Below are positions 1-7,507 of a DNA stretch of 43,186 nucleotides, one piece after another. Position 1 is the first letter of the stretch. The number at the start of each line of letters is the position of its first letter. The notes under the pieces are model-generated. The model ran no database searches. It was not told where the DNA came from and worked only from the letters and a program-made list of their open reading frames with translations. The stretch spans positions 2,762 to 45,947 of the forward strand of contig DYCH01000017.1 of the NCBI GenBank assembly GCA_019418235.1, read 5' to 3'. Origin of the DNA: Sutterella sp. GTDB lineage: Bacteria; Pseudomonadota; Gammaproteobacteria; Burkholderiales; Burkholderiaceae_F. Made by a program: the position numbers and the translations under genes.

Positions 1-783
1 ATCTTTAAGCGCTTGAGGCCAAGCCGATTCCGAAGAGCGAACCAAAAGGGAACCAATTTGCACGCCATTGGCGCCTAAAAGAATGCTCGCCAACATCGCT
101 TGAGCCGACATCATGCCACCGGCTGCAACCACATCAATCGCCTCACCACAAACGCGACGCACAGGCGGCAACAACGCCATCAGCCCCACCTTAGACGCCT
201 CTAAGGGGTTTTCAAAGTATTGACGAGGGCCACCGGCTTCTACGCCTTGGGCAATAACCGTACCGCACCCTGCGACCTTTAAAACTTTTGCTTCGCGCGT
301 GGAATTAACGCTTCCCATCATCTCCACACCCATCGCTTCTAATTTCTCGGCGAACTCTTCACGAGGCCCGCCGAAACTAAAGGAAACCACCGGCACTTGA
401 GCGTTAACAATGGCTTCAAACTGTTCTTCAAAGGTCGGCACCGTCCCCAACACATGAGGGACGTTTAATTCATCACGCAAGGGTTCTAATGCGTCAAAGA
501 CTTGTTGCGTTTTTGCGGGATCTTCCGGTTCACGCGCTTCTACACGGATATTGAGAGCGAAAGGCTTATCGGTAAGCGCTCTGACCTTAGCAACTTCAGC
601 AGCAATTTCTTCAGGCTTCATAAAGCCACAGGGCAAAACACCTAAGCCACCGGCGTTACTGATGGCTGCGACCATCGCTGGCGTCACCACACCCACCATG
701 GGAGAACCAATGATTGGCACCTTAATCTGTAAGCGCGAACACAAGTGCTGCGTTCTTTCTCGAATAAGCTTTTCTAAACTCAT
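1..783 (-). CDS. NAD(P)H/FMN-dependent oxidoreductase, nitronate monooxygenase family (3' end cut by window)
   Basis: This is a TIM-barrel FMN enzyme of the nitronate monooxygenase/FabK-like family. Members oxidise alkyl nitronates or act as NAD(P)H:quinone reductases, so the substrate cannot be fixed from sequence. The visible 261 codons show an N-terminal substrate-side strand PIIGSPMVGVVTPAMVAA (23-40), an N-AGGLGVLP turn (43-51), an FMN-phosphate region QGVEAGGPRQ (179-188) and AAGGMMSAQAMLASILLGANGVQ in the 220-242 range. Where many nitronate monooxygenases have His in an SFHFG-like motif, this protein has SFSFGG (134-139), which favours a reductase-type member; that comparison is from memory. 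The start is ATG at 783-781, with only a weak purine-rich site before it. Roughly 60-100 C-terminal residues lie beyond base 1. It is divergent from mnmA. Confidence 0.85.
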   Translation of the reverse strand, partial: MSLEKLIRERTQHLCSRLQIKVPIIGSPMVGVVTPAMVAAISNAGGLGVLPCGFMKPEEIAAEVAKVRALTDKPFALNIRVEAREPEDPAKTQQVFDALEPLRDELNVPHVLGTVPTFEEQFEAIVNAQVPVVSFSFGGPREEFAEKLEAMGVEMMGSVNSTREAKVLKVAGCGTVIAQGVEAGGPRQYFENPLEASKVGLMALLPPVRRVCGEAIDVVAAGGMMSAQAMLASILLGANGVQIGSLLVRSSESAWPQALKD

Positions 784-833
784 AACACTCGGAAATTCAA
801 AACAAAATCAAAGCCGATATTGTAACCCGTGCT

Positions 834-839
834 TATAAT
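834..839 (+). promoter_or_regulatory. Candidate -10 box for mnmA
   Basis: A perfect TATAAT lies 35 bases before the mnmA start, in the 91-base gap between the divergent NMO-family gene and mnmA. No convincing -35 element is seen at 16-18 bases upstream. Confidence 0.45.
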
Positions 840-874
840 TAGCGCATTGATTATTTTTAGTGCAAAGGTTTTTT

Positions 875-1969
875 ATGAGTAAACGAGTTGTTGTCGGTTT
901 GTCGGGTGGCGTAGATTCCGCCGTTTCCGCCTACCTTCTTAAGCAACAAGGCTACGATGTGATCGGTCTTTTCATGAAGAATTGGGAAGACGACGATGAC
1001 AGCGAGTACTGTTCCTCTCGCCAGGACTTTATTGATGCAACCGCTGTGGCTGACGTGGTTGGTATTGATATTGAAGCCGTCAACTTTGCCAAAGAATATA
1101 AAGACCGCGTTTTTGCTGATTTCCTTCGTGAATACTCTGCCGGTCGCACACCTAATCCTGACGTGCTTTGCAATGCCGAAATCAAGTTCCGTGCCTTCTT
1201 AGATCACGCCATGGCCATGGGTGCCGAAAAAATCGCCACCGGCCACTACGCCCGCGTTCGTGAAGTTGATGGCAAAACGCAATTGTTGCGTGGCTTAGAT
1301 GAAACGAAAGACCAAAGCTACTTCTTGCATCGTTTAACGCAAGAGCAAATCAGTAAGGCTATCTTCCCGGTGGGTGAACTGCGCAAAACGCAAGTGAGAA
1401 AAATTGCTGAAGAAATCGGTTTGCCCAACGCCAAGAAAAAAGACTCTACGGGCATTTGCTTTATCGGTGAACGCCCCTTTAGAGAGTTCTTAAACCGTTA
1501 TTTGCCCACGCACCCCGGTCCCATGAAGACAACGGACGGAAAAGTCGTCGGTGAACACATGGGCTTGGCTTTCTATACATTAGGTCAACGCAAGGGGATC
1601 GGTGTCGGCGGCAGTCGCGACGGTAACGGTGAACCTTGGTTTGTTGCTCGCAAGGATCTGGCCACAAACACGCTTTGGATTGCACAAGGCCATGACCATC
1701 CGTGGTTATTAAGTCATCATTTGACGGCTGTAATGCCTAATTGGGTATCAGGCGTTGCCCCGCTTGCCGGTTCTGAATTGACCGTTAAAACGCGTTATCG
1801 TCAAACCGATGGTGCTTGCCGTATTGCAGAGAGCTCAGAAGAGGCTTTCAAATTGAATTTTGACGTTCCTCAATGGGCCGTCACGCCGGGGCAAAGCGCC
1901 GTGATTTATGACGGTGAAGTCTGCTTAGGTGGCGGTTTTATCGATGTGATCGATCAACACAGCATTTAA
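875..1969 (+). CDS. mnmA: tRNA 2-thiouridine(34) synthase MnmA
   Basis: MnmA puts sulfur on U34 of the tRNAs for Lys, Glu and Gln, using ATP to adenylate the uridine and a persulfide relayed from the Tus/IscS system. The 364-residue protein has the usual family length. It carries the PP-loop SGGVDSAV (10-17), the MKNW motif (34-37), the catalytic Cys99 in NPDVLCNAEIKF, TGHYAR (122-127), KDQSYFL (145-151), and the second catalytic Cys195 in TGICFIGERPF, followed by the C-terminal beta-barrel. I place the start at the ATG at 875, which has AAAGG at a normal distance, rather than the in-frame GTG at 860 that would overlap that site. It is monocistronic, with a clear terminator behind it. Confidence 0.97.
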   Translation: MSKRVVVGLSGGVDSAVSAYLLKQQGYDVIGLFMKNWEDDDDSEYCSSRQDFIDATAVADVVGIDIEAVNFAKEYKDRVFADFLREYSAGRTPNPDVLCNAEIKFRAFLDHAMAMGAEKIATGHYARVREVDGKTQLLRGLDETKDQSYFLHRLTQEQISKAIFPVGELRKTQVRKIAEEIGLPNAKKKDSTGICFIGERPFREFLNRYLPTHPGPMKTTDGKVVGEHMGLAFYTLGQRKGIGVGGSRDGNGEPWFVARKDLATNTLWIAQGHDHPWLLSHHLTAVMPNWVSGVAPLAGSELTVKTRYRQTDGACRIAESSEEAFKLNFDVPQWAVTPGQSAVIYDGEVCLGGGFIDVIDQHSI

Positions 1970-1992
1970 TTCGACAACATCACTCCAAGAAT

Positions 1993-2029
1993 TAGCCCAG
2001 ATTCCTTTTCGGATCTGGGTTATTTTTTT
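1993..2029 (+). terminator. Rho-independent terminator of mnmA
   Basis: The arms CCCAGAT (1996-2002) and ATCTGGG (2013-2019), extended by wobble pairs on both sides, enclose a six-base loop and are followed by a run of seven T. It lies 24 bases after the mnmA stop. Confidence 0.85.
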
Positions 2030-2153
2030 CTCAAACCATTTCGACTATCACTGAGTTTCTCTCTTTTTCCCACCAAACCATTCGAAAATCGTCCCTTCTG
2101 TGGGGAAAACAGAAATTCTACTTTTCACTAATACAAAAGACTTTCGTCACTTT

Positions 2154-2191
2154 TGCCACCAAACTCCCCAAAATTAACCTGTTTGGTGGCA
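2154..2191. repeat. Perfect 11-bp inverted repeat in the mnmA/metallophosphoesterase gap
   Basis: TGCCACCAAAC (2154-2164) and GTTTGGTGGCA (2181-2191) are exact reverse complements with a 16-base spacer. Neither side has a T tract, so it is not an obvious terminator. A protein-binding site, a small-RNA hairpin or a palindromic repetitive element are all possible. The rest of the 307-base gap (1970-2276) holds the mnmA terminator, a second hairpin at 2224-2252 and no ORF I believe in. Confidence 0.7.
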
Positions 2192-2223
2192 TAAACACTG
2201 ATTTCGGTCCCTGGAAACATTAA

Positions 2224-2252
2224 CGGCCAAACTTACACTGCAAGTTTGGCCG
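2224..2252 (-). terminator. Strong hairpin, probable terminator of the metallophosphoesterase gene
   Basis: CGGCCAAACTT (2224-2234) pairs perfectly with AAGTTTGGCCG (2242-2252) around a seven-base loop, 24 bases past the minus-strand stop. The T tract on the minus side is weak (TTAATGTTT), and a run of T also follows on the plus side, so it may work in both directions. Confidence 0.6.
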
Positions 2253-2276
2253 CAAAATTTTTAGTTCTGATTCTTT

Positions 2277-3419
2277 TTAACGTTTTTTCAAAATGATTTC
2301 CGTAATTTCAGAAGGCACACCTAAACGCAGACTCATCCCTGTCCAAAGGCCAGTGCCCGGCGTGACATAGAGTTGAGTACGGTCATTAGCTTGGTAGCGC
2401 CCCGTCACAAATCCATCATTACCTAAGGCCACAATGGGCTGGTAAAGCGTATAAAGACCGCCATGGGTATGACCAGAAAGTTGTAAATCTACACCTTGAA
2501 CTTCACGTGCACCGGCAGGTTGGTGAGCTAAGAGAATTGTCGTGCCTTCAGGGGCTCCCGCCAACGCTTTCTTCAAATCCGGTTGGTATTGGGTTTGTCC
2601 AAAAAATCGCCCGGCCGCACGATCAATTGTTCCTGCGATAACGAGATTGGCATTCCCTCTCGTAATCACGGCATGGCGGTTTTCCATCATTTGAATGCCT
2701 AAGGTTTCAAAGTAGCGCTCCCAAGACAAGGCGCCGTGATACCACTCATGGTTGCCCGAGACCGCATAAACACCGTCTTTGGCTTTCAACTGACGATAGG
2801 GCTCGACCATTGAGGCAAGCTCTCCCACCTTTCCTTCAATCAAGTCGCCTGAGAGCACGATAGCATCAGGCTTTAAAACATTAGCGCGCTCAATCGTGGC
2901 CTCTAACCATTTTTGATTCATCAAGCGACCAACGTGCAAATCGGCCATTAACACCAAGCGATAATTTTCAAATTCGCTCGGAAGGTTCTTAACCTGAATT
3001 TCAACTCGTTTGACATCGGGTACTTTCAGTGCCGAATAGGTGCCGTAAAAAGCCCCTAACATACTGACCGCTAATAACGCCCACTTAACACCGTCTCGAG
3101 AAAAAGGCCAAGAAACCGGCAACCCCGTTAGATTTACCAAACGGCAAATCCAAAAGCCCAAGTCCTTTAAAACAAGCAAAGGAAGCATCACGAGCAAGAT
3201 GTTAAAAAGCGCTTCACACGCAACCAATACCGTGCGGTTATAGACAGGGTTAAAGAAATCTCCGCTCAAAAGATAATAAAGTGTGAACTTTTGACTCAAT
3301 AACAAGAAAAATAGTGACAGCAAGAGTTTTAACTTGAGACTCACTGCCATAAAGGCAGCAAAACTCACTGACACATAAAGTGCAATTGCTAATGAAACAA
3401 CTGACACAGACAACACCAT
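2277..3419 (-). CDS. Membrane-anchored calcineurin-like metallophosphoesterase (YkuE/YaeI type)
   Basis: This is a two-metal phosphoesterase tethered to the membrane. Relatives such as YkuE and YaeI hydrolyse phosphodiester or lipid pyrophosphate substrates at the envelope, but the substrate here is unknown. The N-terminal 130 residues hold about four hydrophobic segments. The catalytic domain then shows the full motif set: ADLHVG (159-164), LSGDLIEG (189-196), SGNHEWYHG (221-229), ILLAHQPAG (near 295-304) and SGHTHGG (315-321). I chose the ATG at 3419, preceded by AAAGGAAGG at six bases, over the in-frame TTG at 3446 that lies before that site; this gives 380 residues. It follows the AraC-type gene by 30 bases on the same strand, so the two are probably co-transcribed. 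Confidence 0.9.
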   Translation of the reverse strand: MVLSVSVVSLAIALYVSVSFAAFMAVSLKLKLLLSLFFLLLSQKFTLYYLLSGDFFNPVYNRTVLVACEALFNILLVMLPLLVLKDLGFWICRLVNLTGLPVSWPFSRDGVKWALLAVSMLGAFYGTYSALKVPDVKRVEIQVKNLPSEFENYRLVLMADLHVGRLMNQKWLEATIERANVLKPDAIVLSGDLIEGKVGELASMVEPYRQLKAKDGVYAVSGNHEWYHGALSWERYFETLGIQMMENRHAVITRGNANLVIAGTIDRAAGRFFGQTQYQPDLKKALAGAPEGTTILLAHQPAGAREVQGVDLQLSGHTHGGLYTLYQPIVALGNDGFVTGRYQANDRTQLYVTPGTGLWTGMSLRLGVPSEITEIILKKR

Positions 3420-3449
3420 ACGAGACCTTCCTTTCTTTGCAATCAAACG

Positions 3450-4355
3450 CTAGGAAATGGTAATGCGTTCACGTTGAGTATCGCGATGCGGCGGTTCGCC
3501 AAAGGCACGCTTATATTCGCGATTAAATTGACTTGGGCTTTCGTAACCCACTTCAAAGCACGCCGTTGTCGCATCTTTTCTCTCGAGCAACATGAGGCGT
3601 TTAGCTTCATGAAGACGCAATTGTTTTTGGTATTGCAAAGGCGTCATACATGTCACCTCTTTGAAATGACGGTGAAATGTTGAAACCCCCATATGTACAT
3701 AATCAGCCAACTCGGAAACGCTTAACGATTCACGGAAATTTTCGTTGAGCCAACCCACCGCACGAGCAATTTGAGCGCTCGAACCTTGGTGAGCATTAAA
3801 GCGACGCAACGGTGCGCCGAAATCACTTAAAAGCAATCGATAGTGAAGTTCTCGCACAATCATCGGCGCCAAAACAGGAATTTGATCAGGGCGCTCAGTC
3901 AAAAGCACCAAACGTAAAAGTGCCTCATAAGTATCCTCGCCAACATTACCCACACTCAAAGCTTCATCTGCTACAGCGTTAGAACGTGCAGGGAGAGGCA
4001 AGGCGTTACAGAGTTCAGCCAAAATCATGGGATTAAGATCCAAGGAAATACCTAGATAGGGATTTTCACGAGTCGAATTAACTGTACAAAATTGACAGGG
4101 CACATCAACGCCCACAAGCAAACAGTCGCCTTCTGAATATTGGTAGACACGATCACCCATCACCGTTTTTTTGCTGCCTTGAACCACAAAGGCAAGTGCC
4201 GGACGATAAATACTCGCCCCTTCCTGATTCTCAGGATCTCGCCGATGAAAAGTCAGCCCAGGAATGCCTGTCGGATAGGCACCACCCTTTTGGCAAACGT
4301 TAAGAACGATTTTCTTTAAAACTTTTTGGATTTCACTTAATCGATTATCAGTCAT
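3450..4355 (-). CDS. AraC family transcriptional regulator
   Basis: This is a 301-residue regulator with an N-terminal AraC_N-type cupin domain (about 25-180, including GIPGLTFHRRD and VQGSKKTVMGD) and a C-terminal double helix-turn-helix domain (about 195-295: LSVSELADYVHMGVSTFHRHFK, then a second helix pair ending in VGYESPSQFNREYKRAFGEPP). The start ATG at 4355 has GGAGG nine bases upstream. It is divergent from the Tat-type CMD-fold gene at 4624. The gap holds three copies of one sequence motif, the usual arrangement for an AraC protein controlling its neighbour and itself. The effector is not visible; CMD-type neighbours are often induced by reactive aldehydes, quinones or aromatic acids. 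Confidence 0.92.
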   Translation of the reverse strand: MTDNRLSEIQKVLKKIVLNVCQKGGAYPTGIPGLTFHRRDPENQEGASIYRPALAFVVQGSKKTVMGDRVYQYSEGDCLLVGVDVPCQFCTVNSTRENPYLGISLDLNPMILAELCNALPLPARSNAVADEALSVGNVGEDTYEALLRLVLLTERPDQIPVLAPMIVRELHYRLLLSDFGAPLRRFNAHQGSSAQIARAVGWLNENFRESLSVSELADYVHMGVSTFHRHFKEVTCMTPLQYQKQLRLHEAKRLMLLERKDATTACFEVGYESPSQFNREYKRAFGEPPHRDTQRERITIS

Positions 4356-4425
4356 GGTCTGAATCCTCCACTTATCCTATTTTTGCAATTCTTCTCACAG
4401 AAAACCCATCTATTTCTTTCTTATT

Positions 4426-4531
4426 ATTGCCTAATTCTCTCTCCAACAGAAAAATTGATGATAATTTTTGTAGATAAGTTGCCTTATCTGTCTTTTGATT
4501 TTATTTTCAAGAAAAGACAGAAATAGGCAAT
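4426..4531. promoter_or_regulatory. Three related operator-like sites between araC-type gene and CMD gene
   Basis: The motif ATTGCCTAATTCTCTC occurs at 4426-4441 on the plus strand, GTTGCCTTATCTGTC at 4478-4492 on the plus strand, and ATTGCCTATTTCTGTC at 4531-4516 on the minus strand. They share the core TTGCCT followed by a TCT-TC half. The middle copy also sits in a palindrome, AGATAAG-N4-CTTATCT (4472-4489), and overlaps one arm of a longer dyad, TCTGTCTTTT (4487-4496) with AAAAGACAGA (4512-4521). Their length and mixed orientation suit an AraC-family protein. Confidence 0.6.
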
Positions 4532-4623
4532 TAATCACGAGAATTGATAAAAAATTTTCGCAGTAGCGCTCCTAAACTCTTTTCTAAGACAAAACCTTTC
4601 CCAACCTTGGAAGGACTTTTACC

Positions 4624-5400
4624 ATGCTAAAAAGAAGAGCTTTTATGAGTACTGCAACCTTAATTCCCGCTGCCATCTTATCGGACGCTGTTGCGGCTCG
4701 CCCGGTGGGTAATACAGAGACCTCTCAATTTGACCCAGCCTTTGCCTTAATTGAGCAAAACATTTTGAAGGAAGTCAGCGAACAAAATTCGCTTGATGCC
4801 AAAATGACGGTTTCGGTCACGATCGCTACCCTTGTCACCATGCAAGGGCAAGATGAACTTCGCGCCTTTGTCCCTCGTGCGATTGCATTGGGTGCCAGCG
4901 TGGCAGAAATCAAAGAAGCTGCCTATCAATGCACGCCTTATATTGGACTCGTTCGAGTGAAAGAAGCGCTCAATACCATTAACTTTGCGCTCACCGAACA
5001 CAAGATTGCGATCCCACCCATTGTTGATAGCAACGTCACGCCCGCCAATCGCTTTGAAAAAGGTTTGACCGTTCAAAAAAGTATTTTCGGTGACGGCATC
5101 GACAAAATGCACCAAGCGACACCCGATGAGCAAGCCTTCATCATGAAACAAGCGCTATCAGCTTATTGCTTTGGCGACTTTTACACTCGCAGCGTCTTGG
5201 ATCTGAAAGCACGCGAACTCATCACTTTCACCTGTATTGCTTGTTTGGGCGGTTGCGAAAATCAATTAAGAGCGCATCGTGCCGGAAATTATTCTGTGGG
5301 CAATACTCGTCAAGATTTGATTGGTGCATTGGCCATTACAATGCCATATATCGGTTTTCCGAGAACATTGAATGCACTTGCGATCGTTAACGAAAAGTAG
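4624..5400 (+). CDS. Tat-type exported carboxymuconolactone decarboxylase-fold protein (tandem CMD domains)
   Basis: This 258-residue protein begins with a twin-arginine-like leader (KRRAFM at 3-8, a hydrophobic stretch, and an AVAA-type cleavage site near 24-27), then has two CMD/AhpD-like helical domains (about 50-130 and 165-255). The second domain carries CIACLGGCENQLRAH, where Cys, Cys and His fit the family's redox or proton-relay site. The first domain lacks the paired cysteines and is probably structural. Family members are decarboxylases or peroxidase-like thiol proteins; a secreted version suggests detoxification or an envelope redox role. GGAAGGA lies before the ATG. The divergent AraC-type regulator probably controls it. 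Confidence 0.85.
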   Translation: MLKRRAFMSTATLIPAAILSDAVAARPVGNTETSQFDPAFALIEQNILKEVSEQNSLDAKMTVSVTIATLVTMQGQDELRAFVPRAIALGASVAEIKEAAYQCTPYIGLVRVKEALNTINFALTEHKIAIPPIVDSNVTPANRFEKGLTVQKSIFGDGIDKMHQATPDEQAFIMKQALSAYCFGDFYTRSVLDLKARELITFTCIACLGGCENQLRAHRAGNYSVGNTRQDLIGALAITMPYIGFPRTLNALAIVNEK

Positions 5401-5412
5401 TTAATTCATTCC

Positions 5413-5490
5413 TACTGGAAGATTTTCTGAATTTTGGAAAATCTTCCATTACTACTGAAAGATTTTCCATTTTCTGTAAAATCTTCCATT
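5413..5490 (+). repeat. Two tandem 40-bp palindromic repeats upstream of DUF4143 ATPase 1
   Basis: Unit 1 (5413-5450) and unit 2 (5453-5490) are direct copies with a few differences. Each is itself a dyad: GGAAGATTTTC (5417-5427) with GAAAATCTTCC (5437-5447), and AAGATTTT (5459-5466) with AAAATCTT (5478-5485). They end 27 bases before the main start codon, so they lie in the promoter or leader of the ATPase gene. Confidence 0.85.
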
Positions 5491-5503
5491 AGGAAGTTGA
5501 AAA

Positions 5504-5521
5504 ATGGGAACTCTAAAATGA
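5504..5521 (+). other. Possible five-codon leader ORF coupled to DUF4143 ATPase 1
   Basis: AGGAAG (5491-5496) sits seven bases before an ATG that reads M-G-T-L-K and stops at TGA 5519-5521. That stop overlaps the ATG of the ATPase (ATGA). The ATPase start has only GGGAA as a ribosome site, so translation may be coupled through this short ORF. It is too short to show coding evidence. Confidence 0.35.
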
Positions 5522-6699
5522 TCACCCGCGAACATTACATTGAACAAATTCGCCCCTTTTATGACAGTGACCTCATCAAAGTGATCACTGGTATTCGTCG
5601 TTGCGGCAAATCCGTGATCATGGACCAAATTGAATCTGAGTTAAACCACAGTGGAAAGCGCACTCTCAAACTCAATTTTGAAGACCGCCATGTATCTTCC
5701 TCTATCACATCGGCCGATGACCTGATTGCAACGATTGATCAACACTTATCAGAAGAAAAACTCTACGTCTTTCTTGATGAGGTTCAAAACATTGCCGATT
5801 GGAACATTGCTTGCCGTTCATTGAGATTAAAAAACCTCTCGCTTTTTATCACCGGCAGCAACTCCAAGCTCCTTTCAAAAGAATTCACCAAAGAATTAAG
5901 CGGGCGCTATGTGTCCTTCCGCATTCGTCCCTTTGTATACAAGGAGCTTCTGACTTACACCCAACAATTTAACCACGATTACTCCATTGCAGACTATTTG
6001 GTTTACGGTGGGTTTCCCAAAATTGTTGAGTTTGAATCCAAGGAAGCCATCACGCGCTACCTTAATGATTTGGATGACACGATCGTTATTAACGATATTT
6101 TGAATCGCTACAAAATACGCAAAGACATTCTGTTTCGTCGGTTGGTCAATTATGTTTTAATCTCCAATGCCCGTATTTTTAGCGCAAGTTCCGTGCAGAA
6201 ATACCTCAAGGGCCAACAATTGGAGTGCTCCCTCACCACCGTAATGAAGTACCTTTCCTACTTAGAAGAAGCTTATGTCATTGCTCCAATTCGTCAATAT
6301 TCGACAAAGGCCAAACGAGAGTTAAAGTACTTTCAAAAAATTTATAACGAGGATGTTGCCTTCAATAGCATCCGACAAACAAGCGGTCGTTGGGATATCA
6401 CGCATAACTTGGAAAACATCGTATTTAACGAATTGCTCTACCGTGGTTACACGCTTTCGGTATTCACACAAAATAATCTGGAAATTGATTTCTTGGCAGA
6501 GAAAAATAATCGCCAATACCTGATTCAAGTGGCCTATAGCATTGCCGAAGAGAGTACCTATAACCGAGAATTTGCTCTATTTAACAAAATGGACCAAAGT
6601 CGACAAAAAATCATCATTACCAACGATGACATTGACTACTCAACGAGTACTGTACGACACATCAAACTGAGAGACTTTTTGCTAAGCGATGATCTTTAA
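5518..6699 (+). CDS. AAA_14 / DUF4143 family ATP-binding protein (copy 1)
   Basis: This is a 393-residue protein of the AAA_14-DUF4143 family, whose biological role is not established. The ATPase half has Walker A GIRRCGKSVIM (about 24-34), Walker B LYVFLDEVQNI (about 81-91) and the sensor-like FITGSNSKLLSKE. The C-terminal DUF4143 part contains NNLEIDFLAE followed by YLIQVAY, the place where a PD-(D/E)XK-like fold would have its D and E-x-K residues; here the last pair reads Q-x-A, so nuclease activity is doubtful. I use the ATG at 5518 because the family begins near MITREHYIEQI; the longer reading from 5434 would translate through the palindromic repeats. It stands alone between the CMD gene and a bidirectional terminator. 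A second copy lies at 27431-28684. Confidence 0.85.
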   Translation: MITREHYIEQIRPFYDSDLIKVITGIRRCGKSVIMDQIESELNHSGKRTLKLNFEDRHVSSSITSADDLIATIDQHLSEEKLYVFLDEVQNIADWNIACRSLRLKNLSLFITGSNSKLLSKEFTKELSGRYVSFRIRPFVYKELLTYTQQFNHDYSIADYLVYGGFPKIVEFESKEAITRYLNDLDDTIVINDILNRYKIRKDILFRRLVNYVLISNARIFSASSVQKYLKGQQLECSLTTVMKYLSYLEEAYVIAPIRQYSTKAKRELKYFQKIYNEDVAFNSIRQTSGRWDITHNLENIVFNELLYRGYTLSVFTQNNLEIDFLAEKNNRQYLIQVAYSIAEESTYNREFALFNKMDQSRQKIIITNDDIDYSTSTVRHIKLRDFLLSDDL

Positions 6700-6722
6700 T
6701 TTGAAAAAACTCTACTTATAGG

Positions 6723-6762
6723 AAAATCCCTCAGATTCTAAGCAAGAAAACTGAGGGATTTT
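6723..6762. terminator. Bidirectional terminator between DUF4143 ATPase 1 and the ABC importer
   Basis: AAAATCCCTCAG (6723-6734) and CTGAGGGATTTT (6751-6762) form a perfect 12-bp stem with A/T-rich ends on both sides, placed between two convergent genes. Confidence 0.85.
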
Positions 6763-6787
6763 GTTTGAAGTGAGTGTCTATTTAAGA

Positions 6788-7507
6788 TTAAAGAACCTTA
6801 GACAAGAACGACTTCGTACGATTGTGTTGCGGGTTGCTGAAGATTTGCTCCGGCGTACCTTCTTCAACGACACTGCCGCCATCCATGAAGATAACACGGT
6901 CACCCACTTCACGGGCAAAGCCCATTTCGTGCGTCACCACCACCATGGTCATACCTTCGTTAGCCAATTGCTTCATAACGTCCAACACTTCCTTAACCAT
7001 TTCCGGGTCAAGGGCGGAGGTCGGTTCATCAAACAACAAGGCCTTCGGGCGCATAGCCAAAGCACGAGCGATGGCGACACGTTGCTTTTGACCGCCGGAC
7101 AACTGAGACGGATAGGAATCGCTCTTGCTGCGCAAGCCCACCTTGTCGAGCAAGTTCATAGCGATTTCTTCAGCCTTTTTCGGATCCATCTTGCGCACTT
7201 GAATCGGAGCAAGCGTCAAGTTTTGCAAAACGGTCATGTTCTCAAACAAATTGAAGTGTTGGAACACCATGCCGACTTCAGCACGAATGCGGTCGATGTT
7301 CTTCTTATCATCAATTTCTTCGCCATCGATATAGATATGACCATCTGTCGGCGTTTCCAAGTGCGTGATGCTGCGCAACAACGTGCTCTTACCCGAACCA
7401 GAGGGACCAATGATCACCACCACTTCTTTGGCTTTGATTTCCATGTTGACACACGGCAACACCACATGATCACCGTAGGCCTTTTTTAAGTTCTTAATTA
7501 CGATCAT
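6788..7507 (-). CDS. Polar amino-acid ABC transporter, ATP-binding protein (GlnQ-like)
   Basis: The ATPase powers uptake of a polar amino acid through the neighbouring permease. At 239 residues it has the normal length. It has Walker A GPSGSGKST (34-42), the Q-loop region VFQHFNLF, the signature LSGGQKQRVAIARALA, Walker B LLFDEPTSALD and the switch His in VVVTHEM. Its ATG overlaps the permease stop codon (TAATG), so the two are translationally coupled. It is the last gene of a four-gene unit: binding protein, binding protein, permease, ATPase. Close relatives are GlnQ, HisP, GltL and ArtP, so the substrate is not fixed. Confidence 0.95.
   Translation of the reverse strand: MIVIKNLKKAYGDHVVLPCVNMEIKAKEVVVIIGPSGSGKSTLLRSITHLETPTDGHIYIDGEEIDDKKNIDRIRAEVGMVFQHFNLFENMTVLQNLTLAPIQVRKMDPKKAEEIAMNLLDKVGLRSKSDSYPSQLSGGQKQRVAIARALAMRPKALLFDEPTSALDPEMVKEVLDVMKQLANEGMTMVVVTHEMGFAREVGDRVIFMDGGSVVEEGTPEQIFSNPQHNRTKSFLSKVL

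Noticed and set aside
551..838. 95-codon plus-strand frame at the left end
   Set aside because: It is antisense to the NMO-family gene, whose minus-strand frame is open to the window edge with clear motifs.
6761..7489. 242-codon plus-strand frame opposite the ABC ATPase
   Set aside because: It mirrors the coding frame of a clear GlnQ-like ATPase and would read through the terminator stem region; no family features.
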